64,000 nucleotides of DNA from contig OY804588.1 in the NCBI GenBank assembly GCA_963680875.1, positions 76,594,829-76,658,828 on the forward strand, in the 5' to 3' direction. Shown here piece after piece: positions 25,046-36,129 of this stretch. Position numbers and translations under genes: made by a program. Within the stretch, counting starts at the first letter, position 1. The number at the start of each line of letters is the position of its first letter. A model generated the notes under the pieces. The model worked only from the letters and a program-made list of their open reading frames with translations, was not told the DNA's origin and did no database searches. Source of the stretch: Bathymodiolus brooksi (taxonomy: Eukaryota; Mollusca; Bivalvia; Mytilida; Modiolidae).

Positions 25046-27017
25046 CAAGCTTACAATAATCACATATCCTTCTCTTATTTCCTTTTTTATTGTAGCCAAC
25101 ATCACATCTTTGTCATTGTATCAGTTTGTATGTCGTCATATTGTTGGCAGTGAAGAAACAGTAAAGACAAAGAGAGTCTTTAATACAATATGTGATAATC
25201 TGATATCCAATGACCGCTTTATTATAATAACAAGTGGAAGTTTTGGTGAAGGATTAGAGATGTCCGGGAGTGACATAGACATGATGTTTGTTTGTTCACT
25301 TGTACGTGTGTATGAGGACATTAATAATATACGACTTAATTCTAGAGAAACGTCTTTTGTTATGGATATGGACAACTGTAAGCTTGGTTTTACTCATCTT
25401 CGACTGGTTCAATGTAACCACGCTTATATTTTACCTTGGTGTAAACAATTAGGCAATTATATTTATTTGTCTAATGAACTCTTGAAGACAGCACTCATTT
25501 CAAGATCACAACGACCTGATGTATTATATCATATTCACGGACCGTGTGTGTCTGACCAAGATGATAAATTTGATAATGCATTATGTTTTCATTCAAAACA
25601 ATGGATATCACCTGCTCACAAGTGGGTAACAAGACCTAACACTTCCTGGCCGAGTAGTGAGTTAAAGTCTAACATAATAGATCACGGAACACTCTTTGTT
25701 CCAATCGGATGTAAAGGATCTAAAAACGAAGATATCGAATGGCGTTTTTCTTTCTCTGTAAGCGAAAAACTGTTGATATACTCGTTCACTCACGTACAGT
25801 TGATTTGTTATGCTCTCATGAAAATTGTATTAAAAGACGTTATTGATAGCGATGATGACTGTAAAGGTCTTCTTTGTTCATATTATATAAAAAATATTAT
25901 ATTCTGGGTATCAGAAGAATTACCGTTATCAATATGGCGACCTGAAAATCTGATATGGTGTTTCATGAGATGTTTTGAAAGACTGCTTTATTGTGTTGAA
26001 TATTCAATGTGTCCTCATTACTTCATTCCGGAAATCAATATGTTTGAGAATAAAATAGAAGGACATGAACGACAAGTCTTATTAGGACGTCTAAATGTAT
26101 TGTACAGTTACGGATGGCGTTGTATACTTATGTCTAAACAATTATCAGAGTATCGAGTAAGTATTCATAGCAGAGTTGTCGCAAGCGATGAAAAAGTGGA
26201 ATATATCAAACATATGTTGCGCACAAGGTGTGATCGTATGCCAATAGTAGCAACAGGAAGGATGTCATTTCCTCGTTATTGTCAGTCATCAAAATTACAA
26301 TCATATTTTCATTATTTAATGTCGTTGAGATATAATAATTTAGCTCAACAAATATCTGTTGGTGGTCGTAATAGAAATAAAACCCAGTACAATCAATACC
26401 GGACGTGTCTTAGTTACCTACTGTACAACTTACATCACGATTCTATGTCAGGTTGGTTAATGTTGGCCTCGTTTTACTACCGGATGAAACATTACAATAC
26501 GGCTATTAATATTGCAACATATGCAGTATCAAAGTGTACAACAGAAAAAGTCTACGAACAGTATGCATTAATCAAAACTAAAACGATACAAAGTATGAAT
26601 ATAATACGTGTATTAAAAGTATTACGTGTTAGATATGTTAACTTCGTAAAACAATCTACATTGATTCCTGAAGAATTAGAATTAGAAGTTGTCAATAATG
26701 GCCATATTATACCACCTGTAGTATATTCTCATTTCCTACGCTTCCTCTGCTATTATCATCTGAACAATATAAACCAGTGCTATAACGCACTAGCAGATCT
26801 TCAACTTACAATCTCAGAAGATTATTTTATATCGCAAAATATACAAAGATCTGTCTCGTACAACTGTCTTGGTGTAGCATTCCAATTAATTGGTAATCAT
26901 GAAATGGCAAAACGTTCATTTCTACAGGCTGTAGAACTAGATACATCCTACAACCGTGCTTCACAGAGACTGTATATGATACAAAGGACATCCACTGTGT
27001 GTGGTTCAAATGTCTAG
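25041..27017 (+). CDS. Mab-21 domain (cGAS-like receptor family) protein with C-terminal TPR-like repeats
   Basis: One uninterrupted frame of 658 codons. Residues about 28-330 have Mab-21/cGAS-like architecture. A GS motif at 66-67 is followed by G69, G71, the acidic pair D78 and D80 (GSDIDMM), and a candidate third acidic residue in the MDMD stretch at 108-111, so the nucleotidyltransferase triad looks potentially intact. Residues 232-262 (EWRFSFSVSEKLL, then CYALMKIVLK at 256-265) and 279-296 (CSYYIKNIIFWVSEEL) fit the helical half of the Mab-21 domain. Residues about 468-500 and 604-640 look like TPR helices (SYNCLGVAFQLIGNHEMAKR). In this superfamily, members such as cGAS and cGLRs make cyclic dinucleotides on sensing nucleic acid, while others have no shown activity; activity here is inference. 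The start is doubtful: the ATG at 25041 lies in a SINE remnant (24985-25045), and a polypyrimidine tract plus AG at 25094-25095 suggests the real exon starts at 25096, spliced in phase 1 to an unlocated upstream exon. No poly(A) signal was identified. Confidence 0.85.
   Translation: MNKLTIITYPSLISFFIVANITSLSLYQFVCRHIVGSEETVKTKRVFNTICDNLISNDRFIIITSGSFGEGLEMSGSDIDMMFVCSLVRVYEDINNIRLNSRETSFVMDMDNCKLGFTHLRLVQCNHAYILPWCKQLGNYIYLSNELLKTALISRSQRPDVLYHIHGPCVSDQDDKFDNALCFHSKQWISPAHKWVTRPNTSWPSSELKSNIIDHGTLFVPIGCKGSKNEDIEWRFSFSVSEKLLIYSFTHVQLICYALMKIVLKDVIDSDDDCKGLLCSYYIKNIIFWVSEELPLSIWRPENLIWCFMRCFERLLYCVEYSMCPHYFIPEINMFENKIEGHERQVLLGRLNVLYSYGWRCILMSKQLSEYRVSIHSRVVASDEKVEYIKHMLRTRCDRMPIVATGRMSFPRYCQSSKLQSYFHYLMSLRYNNLAQQISVGGRNRNKTQYNQYRTCLSYLLYNLHHDSMSGWLMLASFYYRMKHYNTAINIATYAVSKCTTEKVYEQYALIKTKTIQSMNIIRVLKVLRVRYVNFVKQSTLIPEELELEVVNNGHIIPPVVYSHFLRFLCYYHLNNINQCYNALADLQLTISEDYFISQNIQRSVSYNCLGVAFQLIGNHEMAKRSFLQAVELDTSYNRASQRLYMIQRTSTVCGSNV
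25090..25095 (+). other. Candidate 3' splice site within the 5' part of the Mab-21-like frame
   Basis: A TTTCCTTTTTTATTGTAG tract ends at 25095. Sequence after it (CCAACATCACATC) leads into the conserved LYQFVCRHIVGSEE segment. Confidence 0.5.
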
Positions 27018-28119
27018 TACAATATAATTTTGTTAGCATCAGAAATCAAATCAAACCGTTGAACATAATGGAGAGATCACGCGGACACTAACAGGACTTT
27101 ACTTAAATTTTATCTCACAGATAGTATTCCGGATAGCAATATCTTTCTTATTTCTTTATATGTTGCAAACTCTCTAATTTCCGCGTCATCTTTAAGAAAG
27201 GTATATTCAGAATCGTCAACTCTGTGATCGTTGAATCAATAGTAAGTCACAATTTCCTACAGCAGAATTAGATCATCACGACGTCGGTATTAAGTAAATA
27301 TTTGTCTATATGTGTTATTTTATATGTGTCATTACCAGTATAATAATAATCTAAGAGACATAGAACATTATAATTAATTAGAACAACTGAATTAATTAAA
27401 CAGGCTTCTCACCAGGCTACAAAGTTATACTCGTCTTTACTTAGGATTTACTAAGTATATAAATACCGCTGACACAAGAACAGTCTTTGACCAAAACAAT
27501 GACAAATACTACATGTTTAACAAAGTCATTGTTGATGGCACAAAATGGACGGAACAAAGTTTTTTCCTGATATAATTAACAATTCTATTTTTTTTTAAAT
27601 TATAATGGAGGGAATGGATGTGCGTGATAACTTACAAACAAATTAGTAATGCTGATTGTGTATTCTTAGAAACACTTGTACATTGTATAATGATGATTTA
27701 CTGAGATTGTCTGTTGTGAATGAGTAATTAATCATGCGTGAATATACTATCTCGTATATTACAAAATAATGATTTACTGTGATTATCTGTAGTGATAGAG
27801 GCAGAAATCGTGCGTGGTAAAACTAACTAGTAGACTATAATATAATGAGTTACTGTGATTGTGGTTTATGAGATAGGAAGAAATCGTGCATGACTATAAT
27901 GTGAATGGTTTTTTTCTCAAAGAGGAAGAGATCGTGCGTGAATATAGTGTCTCGTAGAAGGAACAGCTGTGTACTACTTAGCGATCTTATACACATATAT
28001 AATACAATGTGACTATACATATTCTAAATAAGCAATGATATATGGAGATGACAAACTGCTGTTTAAATATACTGTCTATAGTGAAAGTGAAGATAAATCT
28101 ACAGCTACTTCATATTGTT
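27018..28119 (+). other. Possible 3' UTR / intergenic AT-rich sequence
   Basis: No gene. There are degenerate repeats around 27600-27965, each with GAAATCGTGCGTG-like cores at 27733, 27806, 27882 and 27927. Confidence 0.4.
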
Positions 28120-28330
28120 TAAATAAGGGTAATAACAAAATTACCGAACTCCGAACAATCTTACAAAGGGAAAGTCAAAACTCATAATTATATAAACAGA
28201 CAAAATCAGTCAACAACCGAAAACTGTGAAAACCGTAATGACCCTGACTTGGTTCAGGCATTTCTAAAGAAATGGTGGGTTGAATCAGATTTTAAGGCGC
28301 CAAACCTCCCGCTCTCATTACGGTTCAAAG
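28120..28330 (-). repeat. Interspersed repeat fragment (family also at 29200 and 34142)
   Basis: GGTAATAACAAAATTACCG, ACAAAGGGAAAGTCAAAACTC and CCCTGACTTGGTTCAGGCAT recur at 34150-34530. The reverse complement of 28135-28230 is at 29200-29310. Confidence 0.7.
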
Positions 28331-28513
28331 GTTCCGGCTGTCACGGCAACAGTATTTAAATACAGGAACAAAATAGGTAAAATAGTTGTCAAAGCAGTAC
28401 CAAGGGTCACATTTTTAAACAAAGTAGTTTTAATACATGTACAATAAAATTTGATTGTGTTAATCAAGGTTACTTTAATGTTTGATCCTGACACTAGACA
28501 TAATACTTCCTGT

Positions 28514-28772
28514 GTATGTTTTTTGTTTATGGTGTTTAACGCCAATTTCAACAACATTTCAGCTATTTACTAGGCGGTCAATTTCGTTGGAGGAAACAGA
28601 AGAAAATCTCTGATCTGTCGCAAGTCACTGACAAACTTTATCACATAATGTTGTATCGAGTACACCTTGCCTGAGCGGGATTCGAACTCACAGCGTTGGT
28701 GTTGATAGAAACTGATAGCACAGTTAGTTATCAATCCAACTACCACACAATCACGACCACCACGGTCCTTTA
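28514..28772 (-). mobile_element. tRNA-derived SINE
   Basis: Tail GGTGTTTAACGCCAATTTCA, body TCGCAAGTCACTGACAAACT, B-box complement GGGATTCGAACTC and A-box region CCAACTACCACACAATCACG. Confidence 0.88.
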
Positions 28773-29007
28773 ATAATTCCTGAATCAGTAAGCATGCGTT
28801 ACATTTACAGAAAAAAGACATTAACATAAATTAACATAGGAGACAATGAGATCAGGCATCAATGATCAAATATAAAATCTAACAAGACATGTCCTTGGTT
28901 GTTGTTCTGTATATCACATACAATCAACAGCTACAGGACGAAAAGTTTGAAGACAAAAATGAAAAAAAATGTAATGTTTGAGCCACAAATCCAGCTAGAA
29001 AGTTTGT

Positions 29008-29165
29008 GTTTGCTTATTTGCTTGATGGTGTTTAACGCCACTTTCAACAATATTTCAGTTATATCGTGGCGGTCAGTTTCATTGGTGGAGGAAACTGTAG
29101 GACCCTGAGAAAACCACCGACCTGCCGCAAGTAACCGACAAACTCCATCACATAATGTTGTAGAA
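29008..29165 (-). mobile_element. SINE, partial (tail and body)
   Basis: GTGTTTAACGCCACTTTCAA to CAAACTCCATCACATAATG; the tRNA head is missing. Confidence 0.82.
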
Positions 29166-29307
29166 TTCATCCTGTGCATGTTTTTGTTTATGGTGTTTGT
29201 TTTCACAGTTTTCCGGTTGTTGACTGATTTTGTCTGTCTATATACTTATGAGTTTTGACTTTCCCTTTGTAAGATTGTTCGGAGTTCGGTACTTTTATTA
29301 TTACCCT

Positions 29308-29525
29308 TATTCAACAATATTTCAGTTATTTACTAGGCGGTCAATTGTGTTGGAGGAAACCGGAGAAAATCACCGATCTATCGCAAGTCAGTGACAAACT
29401 TTATCATATAATGTTGTATCGAGTACACCTTGCCTGAGCGGGATTTGAACTCACAACGTTGGTGGTAATAGCACAGGTAGCTATCAATCCAACTACCATA
29501 CAATCACGACCACCACGGTCCTTTA
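29308..29525 (-). mobile_element. tRNA-derived SINE
   Basis: Begins within the tail (TTCAACAATATTTCAG) and ends in the tRNA head (CAATCACGACCACCACGGTC). Duplicate of 28514-28772. Confidence 0.85.
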
Positions 29526-29771
29526 ATAATTCCTGAATCAGTAAGCATGCGTTACATTTACAGAAAAAGATATTAACATAAATTAACATAGGAGACAATG
29601 GGATGAGGCATCAATGATCAAATATGAAATCTAACAAGACATGTCCTTGGTTGTTGTTCTTTATATCACATACAATCAACTGCTACAGAACAAAAAGTTT
29701 GAAGACAAAAAAGAATAAAAATGTAATGTTTGAGCCACAAATCCAGCTAGAAAGTTTGTGTTTGCTTATTT

Positions 29772-30012
29772 GCTTGATGGTGTTTAACGCCACTTTCAAC
29801 AATATTTCAGTTATATCGTGGCGGTCAGTTTCATTGGTGGAGGAAACTGTAGGACCCTGAGAAAACCACCGACCTGCCGCAAGTAACCGACAAACTCCAT
29901 CACATAATGTTGTAGAATTCACCCTGATCGAGATTTGAACTCACAACATCAGCGGTGATAGGCACCGACTGCACAAGTAAATTCAACCACTACATGATCA
30001 CGACCACAACGA
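29772..30012 (-). mobile_element. tRNA-derived SINE
   Basis: Full tail, body and head (CGAGATTTGAACTCACAAC B-box complement; CATGATCACGACCACAACG). Confidence 0.87.
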
Positions 30013-30573
30013 CCCCTTATATGTTATGTTGTCCTGGTCTGTATGTAGACAGAATGGTATCCTAGTAATTCTTTTCGATGTTTTAACACAAATGTCCTTG
30101 GCATGCAGATAGTAAAGACTGATCGCCAGAAAAGTGAACGGTCGTCTATTTCTGTTAGGGGTGTTATTTGACTTATCTATCATTTTAATATTAGATTTTG
30201 AAAAGGTGTGGTATTTTATTTTTCTTCGGTTTATTAATAGAATAACATATAATACTATGACCAACAGAAAAAAAGACAAAACATCAAACAATTGTCAACA
30301 AACACTACACAGAAAACTAAACTTCAATAAAACATGCTTGTCTTAATCCTTTTCGTATTTACCAACACAGATGCATTTCTTTGGAACGGCAACTACCTAG
30401 CAAACCTTATGCAATCTGTGACATCACTGGTGTAAAAACAAGAGCAATTCATACGCCTCTACCACACAAATTTGGTCAATGACAACATAGTATTTGTGGT
30501 AAAAATCAATTGCGCTGTCGTACATTGTATATGTTATAATTCTTTGTAACTATTGTAGGTTTGACTATGCTTG
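30013..30573. other. AT-rich intergenic, nothing recognised
   Basis: Short frames of 97 codons (-, 29998-30291) and 70 codons (+) exist without recognisable features. Confidence 0.4.
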
Positions 30574-30822
30574 CTTAATGGTGTTTAGCACCACTATCAA
30601 CAATATTTCAGCTATATCCCGGCGGTCAGTTTTATCGATGGGGTGAACCGGAGAAACCCACTGACCTGTCGCAAGTTACTGACATACGTTATTACATAAT
30701 GCTGTATCGAGTACACCTAAACATGATTGGAATTCGAACTCACAACTTTAGTGGTGATATGCGGTGATTGCACAGGTAGTTGTAAATCCAACTACCATGC
30801 GATCAGGACCAGGACGGCTTCT
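30574..30822 (-). mobile_element. tRNA-derived SINE
   Basis: GGTGTTTAGCACCACTATCA tail; TGGAATTCGAACTCACAAC B-box complement; CCATGCGATCAGGACCAGGA head end. Confidence 0.86.
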
Positions 30823-30829
30823 GTAATTA

Positions 30830-31415
30830 TTGTATGAAAAGTTTGAAGATGGGAAAATGGTAATCATAGTCTGTATATCGAAGAACAGACAAAAGTAAAA
30901 ATACAAAAGGACAAACAATGATCTACAAAGCACACACATAAAGCTAAATATAGAGTAACACCAGCCCCACTGCAAATCGGGGTAAACTCAGGTGCTCCAG
31001 AAGGGTAAGTAGTTCCTGCTCCATTCGTGGCACCCGTCGTGTTAATCTAGTTACAGACCTCTAATTATTAGCTGTTAGATAATACCGTGGAATGCAGGTT
31101 TGGTTAATAAAGTTTGAAGATATTAAAGGGTAATGGGAATTCGTAAATCGAAGGACAGACAACAAAATGGATTGAAAAAAAAGATGAAAGGAAAAATAAC
31201 GATCTACAAAACAATACACAGAAAACTAAAGATCGATCAAACAAAGCGAACTAAATAATCGGAGTGAATTCAGTTGCTCCAGAAGAGTGAATTAATACAC
31301 ATCAACAGTAAAGGACGCACGTGTTTAGAAGCTGTAGGGTGAGACAATCAATCAAATCATGACAACAGATGGTGAAAAGTTTGAAGATACCAAAAGAGTG
31401 ATCGGAATCCGTAAG
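30830..31415 (-). repeat. Interspersed family F (two reversed, partial copies)
   Basis: These are reverse copies of the unit seen forward at 58455-58650: AAGTTTGAAGAT, GTAATCATAGTCTGTATATC, GAACAGACAAAAG, CTCAGGTGCTCCAGAAGGGT. A second copy begins near 31111. Family F is the parent of the 22-, 44- and 59-bp arrays. Confidence 0.72.
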
Positions 31416-31417
31416 TC

Positions 31418-32165
31418 GAAGAAGGACAGAGAACACAATGAAGAAGGACAGAGAACACAATGAAGAAGGACAGAGAACACAATGAAGAAGGACAGAGAAC
31501 ACAATGAAGAAGGACAGAGAACACAATGAAGAAGGACAGAGAACACAACGAAGAAGGACAGAGAACACAATGAAGAAGGACAGAGAACACAACGAAGAAG
31601 GACAGAGAACACAATGAAGAAGGACAGAGAACACAATGAAGAAGGACAGAGAACACAATGAAGAAGGACAGAGAACACAATGAAGAAGGACAGAGAACAC
31701 AATGAAGAAGGACAGAGAACACAATGAAGAAGGACAGAGAACACAACGAAGAAGGACAGAGAACACAATGAAGAAGGACAGAGAACACAACGAAGAAGGA
31801 CAGAGAACACAATGAAGAAGGACAGAGAACACAATGAAGAAGGACAGAGAACACAATGAAGAAGGACAGAGAACACAATGAAGAAGGACAGAGAACACAA
31901 TGAAGAAGGACAGAGAACACAATGAAGAAGGACAGAGAACACAATGAAGAAGGACAGAGAACACAATGAAGAAGGACAGAGAACACAACGAAGAAGGACA
32001 GAGAACACAATGAAGAAGGACAGAGAACACAACGAAGAAGGACAGAGAACACAATGAAGAAGGACAGAGAACACAATGAAGAAGGACAGAGAACACAATG
32101 AAGAAGGACAGAGAACACAATGAAGAAGGACAGAGAACACAATGAAGAAGGACAGAGAACACAAT
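31418..32165. repeat. 22-bp minisatellite (about 34 units)
   Basis: Unit GAAGAAGGACAGAGAACACA + AT, with sporadic CG variants (ACAACGAAG). The period of 22 is not a multiple of three and the unit has no stop on the minus strand, so all three minus frames stay open for 260-286 codons (CSLSFFIVFSVLLHCVLCPS); these are not genes. Adjacent sequence is family F. Confidence 0.96.
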
Positions 32166-32838
32166 GACAAAAAGAAAAAGATCAAACTACGATCTACAAA
32201 ACACTACATAAAAATACAACATCGTCCAACACACGACTACCGGGGGTGAACGCAGGTGCTCCGGTGGGATAGGCAGTTCCTGCTCCACTAGTGGCACTCG
32301 TCGTTTTACTCTAGCTATAGACCAGGTGATAGGGCATCAAAGAGGAAAGGACCGCGGGTGCTTACGACAATTGACATATATCTGTGGTCATTTGTCACAC
32401 AGATATTCCGTAACGTTTAACCAAGTCGTGACATCAACTTAGCCACTAGGAGCCCTTGGTTCAGTAGCTTCCTTGTTAGCAGCAACCCTCTATCAAGGAA
32501 ATCCTGATAGGAACCACAAGCTCTGGCATATCGGATCAACTGTGAGATACATACTCCATATGCATGTGATGCTAGAATAGTGCTATATATAAATGGAAAG
32601 TTCACAATGGGAATATTTAAATCAACTCTTTTGTCTTAAAGTTTAGTTCTTAACCGGCCTACACTGTTTGTCAATTTCGAGGTGTAGTCAAAGGTATGGA
32701 GATGTATCTGTTGAATCCTTTATTTTAAGCTCAGTGGGATAAATTTCATCATCAAAATGGATTTAAAATATTTTGACTTTGAGCGTACCAGGTGAAGGTT
32801 ATTCAAGAAGCGCGTCGTACTCGCTAAGTTTTATATCT
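32166..32838 (-). repeat. Family F remnant and other repeat fragments
   Basis: CAGGTGCTCCGGTGGGATAG and CCACTAGTGGCACTCGTCG (32250-32300) are reverse family F. 32760-32838 is a forward piece of the GAGCGTACCAGGTGAAGGTT repeat also at 1776, 7065 and 35488. Confidence 0.6.
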
Positions 32839-33575
32839 ACATTTTTAGGGCATCTATAAAGTGCGAAACGAAATAGAAACGAAACGAAACGAAACGGAAC
32901 GAAATCAACGAAAACGAAACGAAACGAAATCAACAAAAACGAAACGAAACGAAACGAAATCAACGAAATGAAAACAAAATAAAACGAAACCAACGAAAGC
33001 AAAACGAAATAGAAAATGGAAGAAAAAATGATAGGGGCCTAAAAGAAATCAAACCTATTTTCACAATTACGATGCTAGACTACTTCCCACACATGTCTGT
33101 CTTTCATCAGGAGAGGACAGGATTTGATCACCATTGAACAAGAATACTATGCATTTATTCAGCGGGAGTCTGTCCTTTTCACTTAGTGGCTTCTTTTAAA
33201 TTTGGGAACCATAAGAGCAACGTCAAGTCGGTTGAGAGGAGAGGAATTAAAATAACAGAAGTGCAGTAGTTAAAGTTCAATAATAAATACCCCCGTCCGA
33301 GAAAAATTTAAAAGTGTGTCAGAGAGACGAAAACGTGTGACGACAGGACGGACAAACGAACGAACGGACAGCAGAGGTCCTATATACCCCAATCTTTTTT
33401 AGGCGGAGGTATATAAATCCTATCAAAAATTAACTTTAGAAATTAAAAAAAATCTACATATCTTGTAAAAGTACCTTTTTTCCCTTTGATCCCTTTTCAT
33501 AAAAAAAAACCCAAATCACCCCTCCCCTCCAAAAAAATTCCCGGTATTAATAAAATTTGATACGGCACATATTGT

Positions 33576-33910
33576 TATATCCCCCGCTATCCAACGGGAG
33601 GGGGTGTATAGTATATGTCCGTTTGTCCGTGAGTGCTTCCCTCACTGCCTCAACTTGATGGAATTGACTGAATCTTACAGGAAATCTTTAATGGCAAGGT
33701 TCATTAATTTCATGAATTCTTTAGTACCCACGGGCATTGTGCACCTTCTATTTTTGTTTTCCCATTTTAGCAGTTCTTGCTCAAATTTCTTCACTTTTGG
33801 ACTTTGTCATTTAAGGCAATGTAATTGTCATACAAGGCTATACAATAGAGAGAGGATACTGTTGCGTTATCCATAACTCTTCCTAAACAACAGAATGGAT
33901 TTCAATAAAA
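33576..33910 (+). mobile_element. Helentron-like element, partial 5' end, nested
   Basis: TTATATCCCCCGCT ... AGGGGGTGTATA hairpin followed by TGTCCGTTTGTCCGTGAG, as at the start of the element at 53210. The 3' limit is unclear. Confidence 0.5.
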
Positions 33911-34141
33911 CTTCCAGAGTTTCTTATCTTTAGTTTTTGCAAGCATTATTTTTACCAGAAGTTCTTCTGTAAGGAGGGCGCTCACTGTACGTCCTGTTAT
34001 GCTGCTGTTGGTTTTTTTTTAGTTCTTCAAAATAGATTAATAGGATTTGAAATAAAAAGTTTATAATGTTGGGTCTTTTTGACCCCTGTATATATCAGAA
34101 AGAACAATGGTAAGACATTACGCCAGATCTGTTGGCACACT

Positions 34142-34530
34142 ACCGAATAAAGGTAATAACAATGGTACCGTACTCCAAGGTGCATTCAAAAGGGAAAGTC
34201 CACAAAACCGATAAAACCGATAAGAAGCTCAACCATCTGAGTTTTCAATCAACGGAACAACTGAAAAACAACACATTCCTGACTTGGTACAGGCATTTTC
34301 CCAGGAAATGATGGTGTTCTGATAGCAGATAGGCAGATGCCACTCGTCTAACCCTAAGACGTTACCAAGTATAAAAACAATCGGTACATGTAAATTCTCT
34401 AATCCTAAGACATGACCAAATGTGAAACTAAAAAAACAACTATCATATTCCCGACTTGGTACAGGCATTTCCCAAGAAAATGGTGGGTCAAACCCCCCAC
34501 TTGTATGACAGTCGTTAATAGTTCCGTCAT
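34142..34530 (-). repeat. Interspersed repeat nested in the Mutator-like element
   Basis: Same family as 28120-28330 (GACTTGGTACAGGCATTT appears twice, 34281 and 34456). It is followed by a G run at 34541-34562. Confidence 0.7.
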
Positions 34531-35206
34531 ATTGACAAATGGGGTAGGGGGGGGGGGGGGGGTGCATGGGGATTAAACGTGACAAGTCGGGAAATTCCAG
34601 TAGTCAAATAATGCCCAGAATCTGAAACTCAAGACCATCCTGTTTGATTTGTGAATAGGCAAATTTATGTAGAATACAAACGAAAAACGTAATAAAATCA
34701 GACCAATAATGAACCCTCAATATCCCAATCTATGAAAATACCCCCTCATATCCCCCATTTTTTTCTATATGCCCACTCCAGAAACTTTATAATTCATAAA
34801 TACTGACACACACACAAACACAAATACAAATATGACATTTGAACTTCTGAAAGTTTGTCGGCAAGCAAACCCGGCTTGGATTGAGTTGCGGGTAATGTAC
34901 GTGAGGAGTACTGTAACGGACAGACATGCAAGATGGGTTATAATTAATCAAAATTATTGTATTTAAAAAATCGATTTTTTTTTTTTTTTTTTTTTCTTTA
35001 TTTCGTTTTGTCTTTTATTGTTTTCCTTCCATTTTCTTCATATCAGTCTATTTCGTTTTGCTTTCGTTGGTTTCGTTTCATTTCGTTTCCATATCGTTGA
35101 TTTCGTTTCATTTCGTTTCGTTTCGTTTCGTTTTCGTTGATTTCGTTTCGTTTCGTTTCATTTCGTTTCTATTTCGTTTCGCACTTTATAGGTACCCACA
35201 TTTTTA

Positions 35207-35620
35207 CACGTGTTACTATCACTGGGTCGATGTCTCTGCTGGTGGACAGTTAGTCCCCGATGGTATCCTCTGCCCAGTAGTCAGTTATTCGGCACTGACA
35301 TGGTTTTTTTAGATATATATTCGATTGAAATTTACAGTTCTTAAATCATGTAATAATTATTAAAACTAAGGTACTCTTCCTTCAGAGATAAGTGACCTTA
35401 ACCGATTTAGGCTATTCTATTTAAGCTCTTTGGTTGTCTTGCTGTCAATATTTTTTAAATTATTTGGATTTCAAATATGTTGGCCTTTGAGCGTACCTGG
35501 TGGTAGTTATTCCAGAAACGTGTTTGATATCTTCAAACTCTTCTTGATATCTACGATTTTACTAGAATTATTTAATAGAACGGCGTCATCTATATAGTGA
35601 AGCGTGAAATTCAATGGTCG
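35207..35620 (+). repeat. Interspersed repeat resuming after the Mutator-like insertion
   Basis: CTGGTGGACAGTTAGTCCCC, CCCAGTAGTCAGT and TTGAGCGTACCTGG match 1530-1830 and 6820-7120. Confidence 0.65.
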
Positions 35621-36129
35621 AGTTAGCTCTTTCCGTTTTTCATGAAAAGCCCCTGTATGACGTTAGCCCCATACGAATGAAGGAACAAGTAGGCAAGAAG
35701 AGGATAACAGTCTATACCCGAAGGCATCACGACCACTACCGCTCCTCAATAAGTAATATGAAATAAACTGTGTTTGAGTACAATGTCTTATATATGGAGA
35801 ATATAAGCTATCGTTTAAAAGCACTGACGATAGCTATATAGTGAAAGTAAAGATAAGTCAACAACTGCTTCATGATTGTAAAACTAGGATGCAAGTCTAA
35901 AATAAAGTGTTGTTCAACACATGAGACAAGACTTCCTGAATAGGTAAACATGCATTATCATTACAGAAGCATCACTTAAATAAATTAACATATATAATAT
36001 ATATTGGTATTAGACAACGATGTAATCAATCGAAACTTGACTTTAGTATATGTCCAGTGTATCCCTTACAAACAAATGCTACAACTTTTCTTTTGTAGCA
36101 TTTAATTTGAATATCTACAAAAGTTTGAA
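35621..36129. other. Intergenic, nothing recognised
   Basis: AT-rich with no frame of note. Confidence 0.4.

Larger units (their letters stand above)
28540..29920. repeat. Tandem duplication of a ~750-bp SINE-bearing block
   Basis: 28563-29165 is repeated at 29326-29910 with few differences (offset about 751-762 bp). Each unit holds a SINE, a TGTCCTTGGTTGTTGTTCT spacer and a second partial SINE. Confidence 0.8.
32848..35197. mobile_element. Mutator-like long inverted-repeat element with 9-bp target duplication
   Basis: The left end GGGCATCTATAAAGTGCGAA and right end TTCGCACTTTATAGGTACCC are inverted. Both arms (about 32848-33015 and 35028-35197) are largely (GAAAC)n-like. The 9-bp ACATTTTTA occurs directly at both flanks (32839-32847 and 35198-35206). 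It sits inside a copy of the GAGCGTACC...TTTATATCTAC repeat. A 9-bp duplication with long arms is typical of Mutator-like elements. No transposase remains; the interior holds nested repeats. Confidence 0.82.

Noticed and set aside
31302..32185. Three overlapping minus-strand frames of 261-286 codons with CSLSFFIVFSVLLHC-type repeats
   Set aside because: They are the three readings of a stop-free 22-bp minisatellite; no frame is preferred and no non-repeat domain exists.
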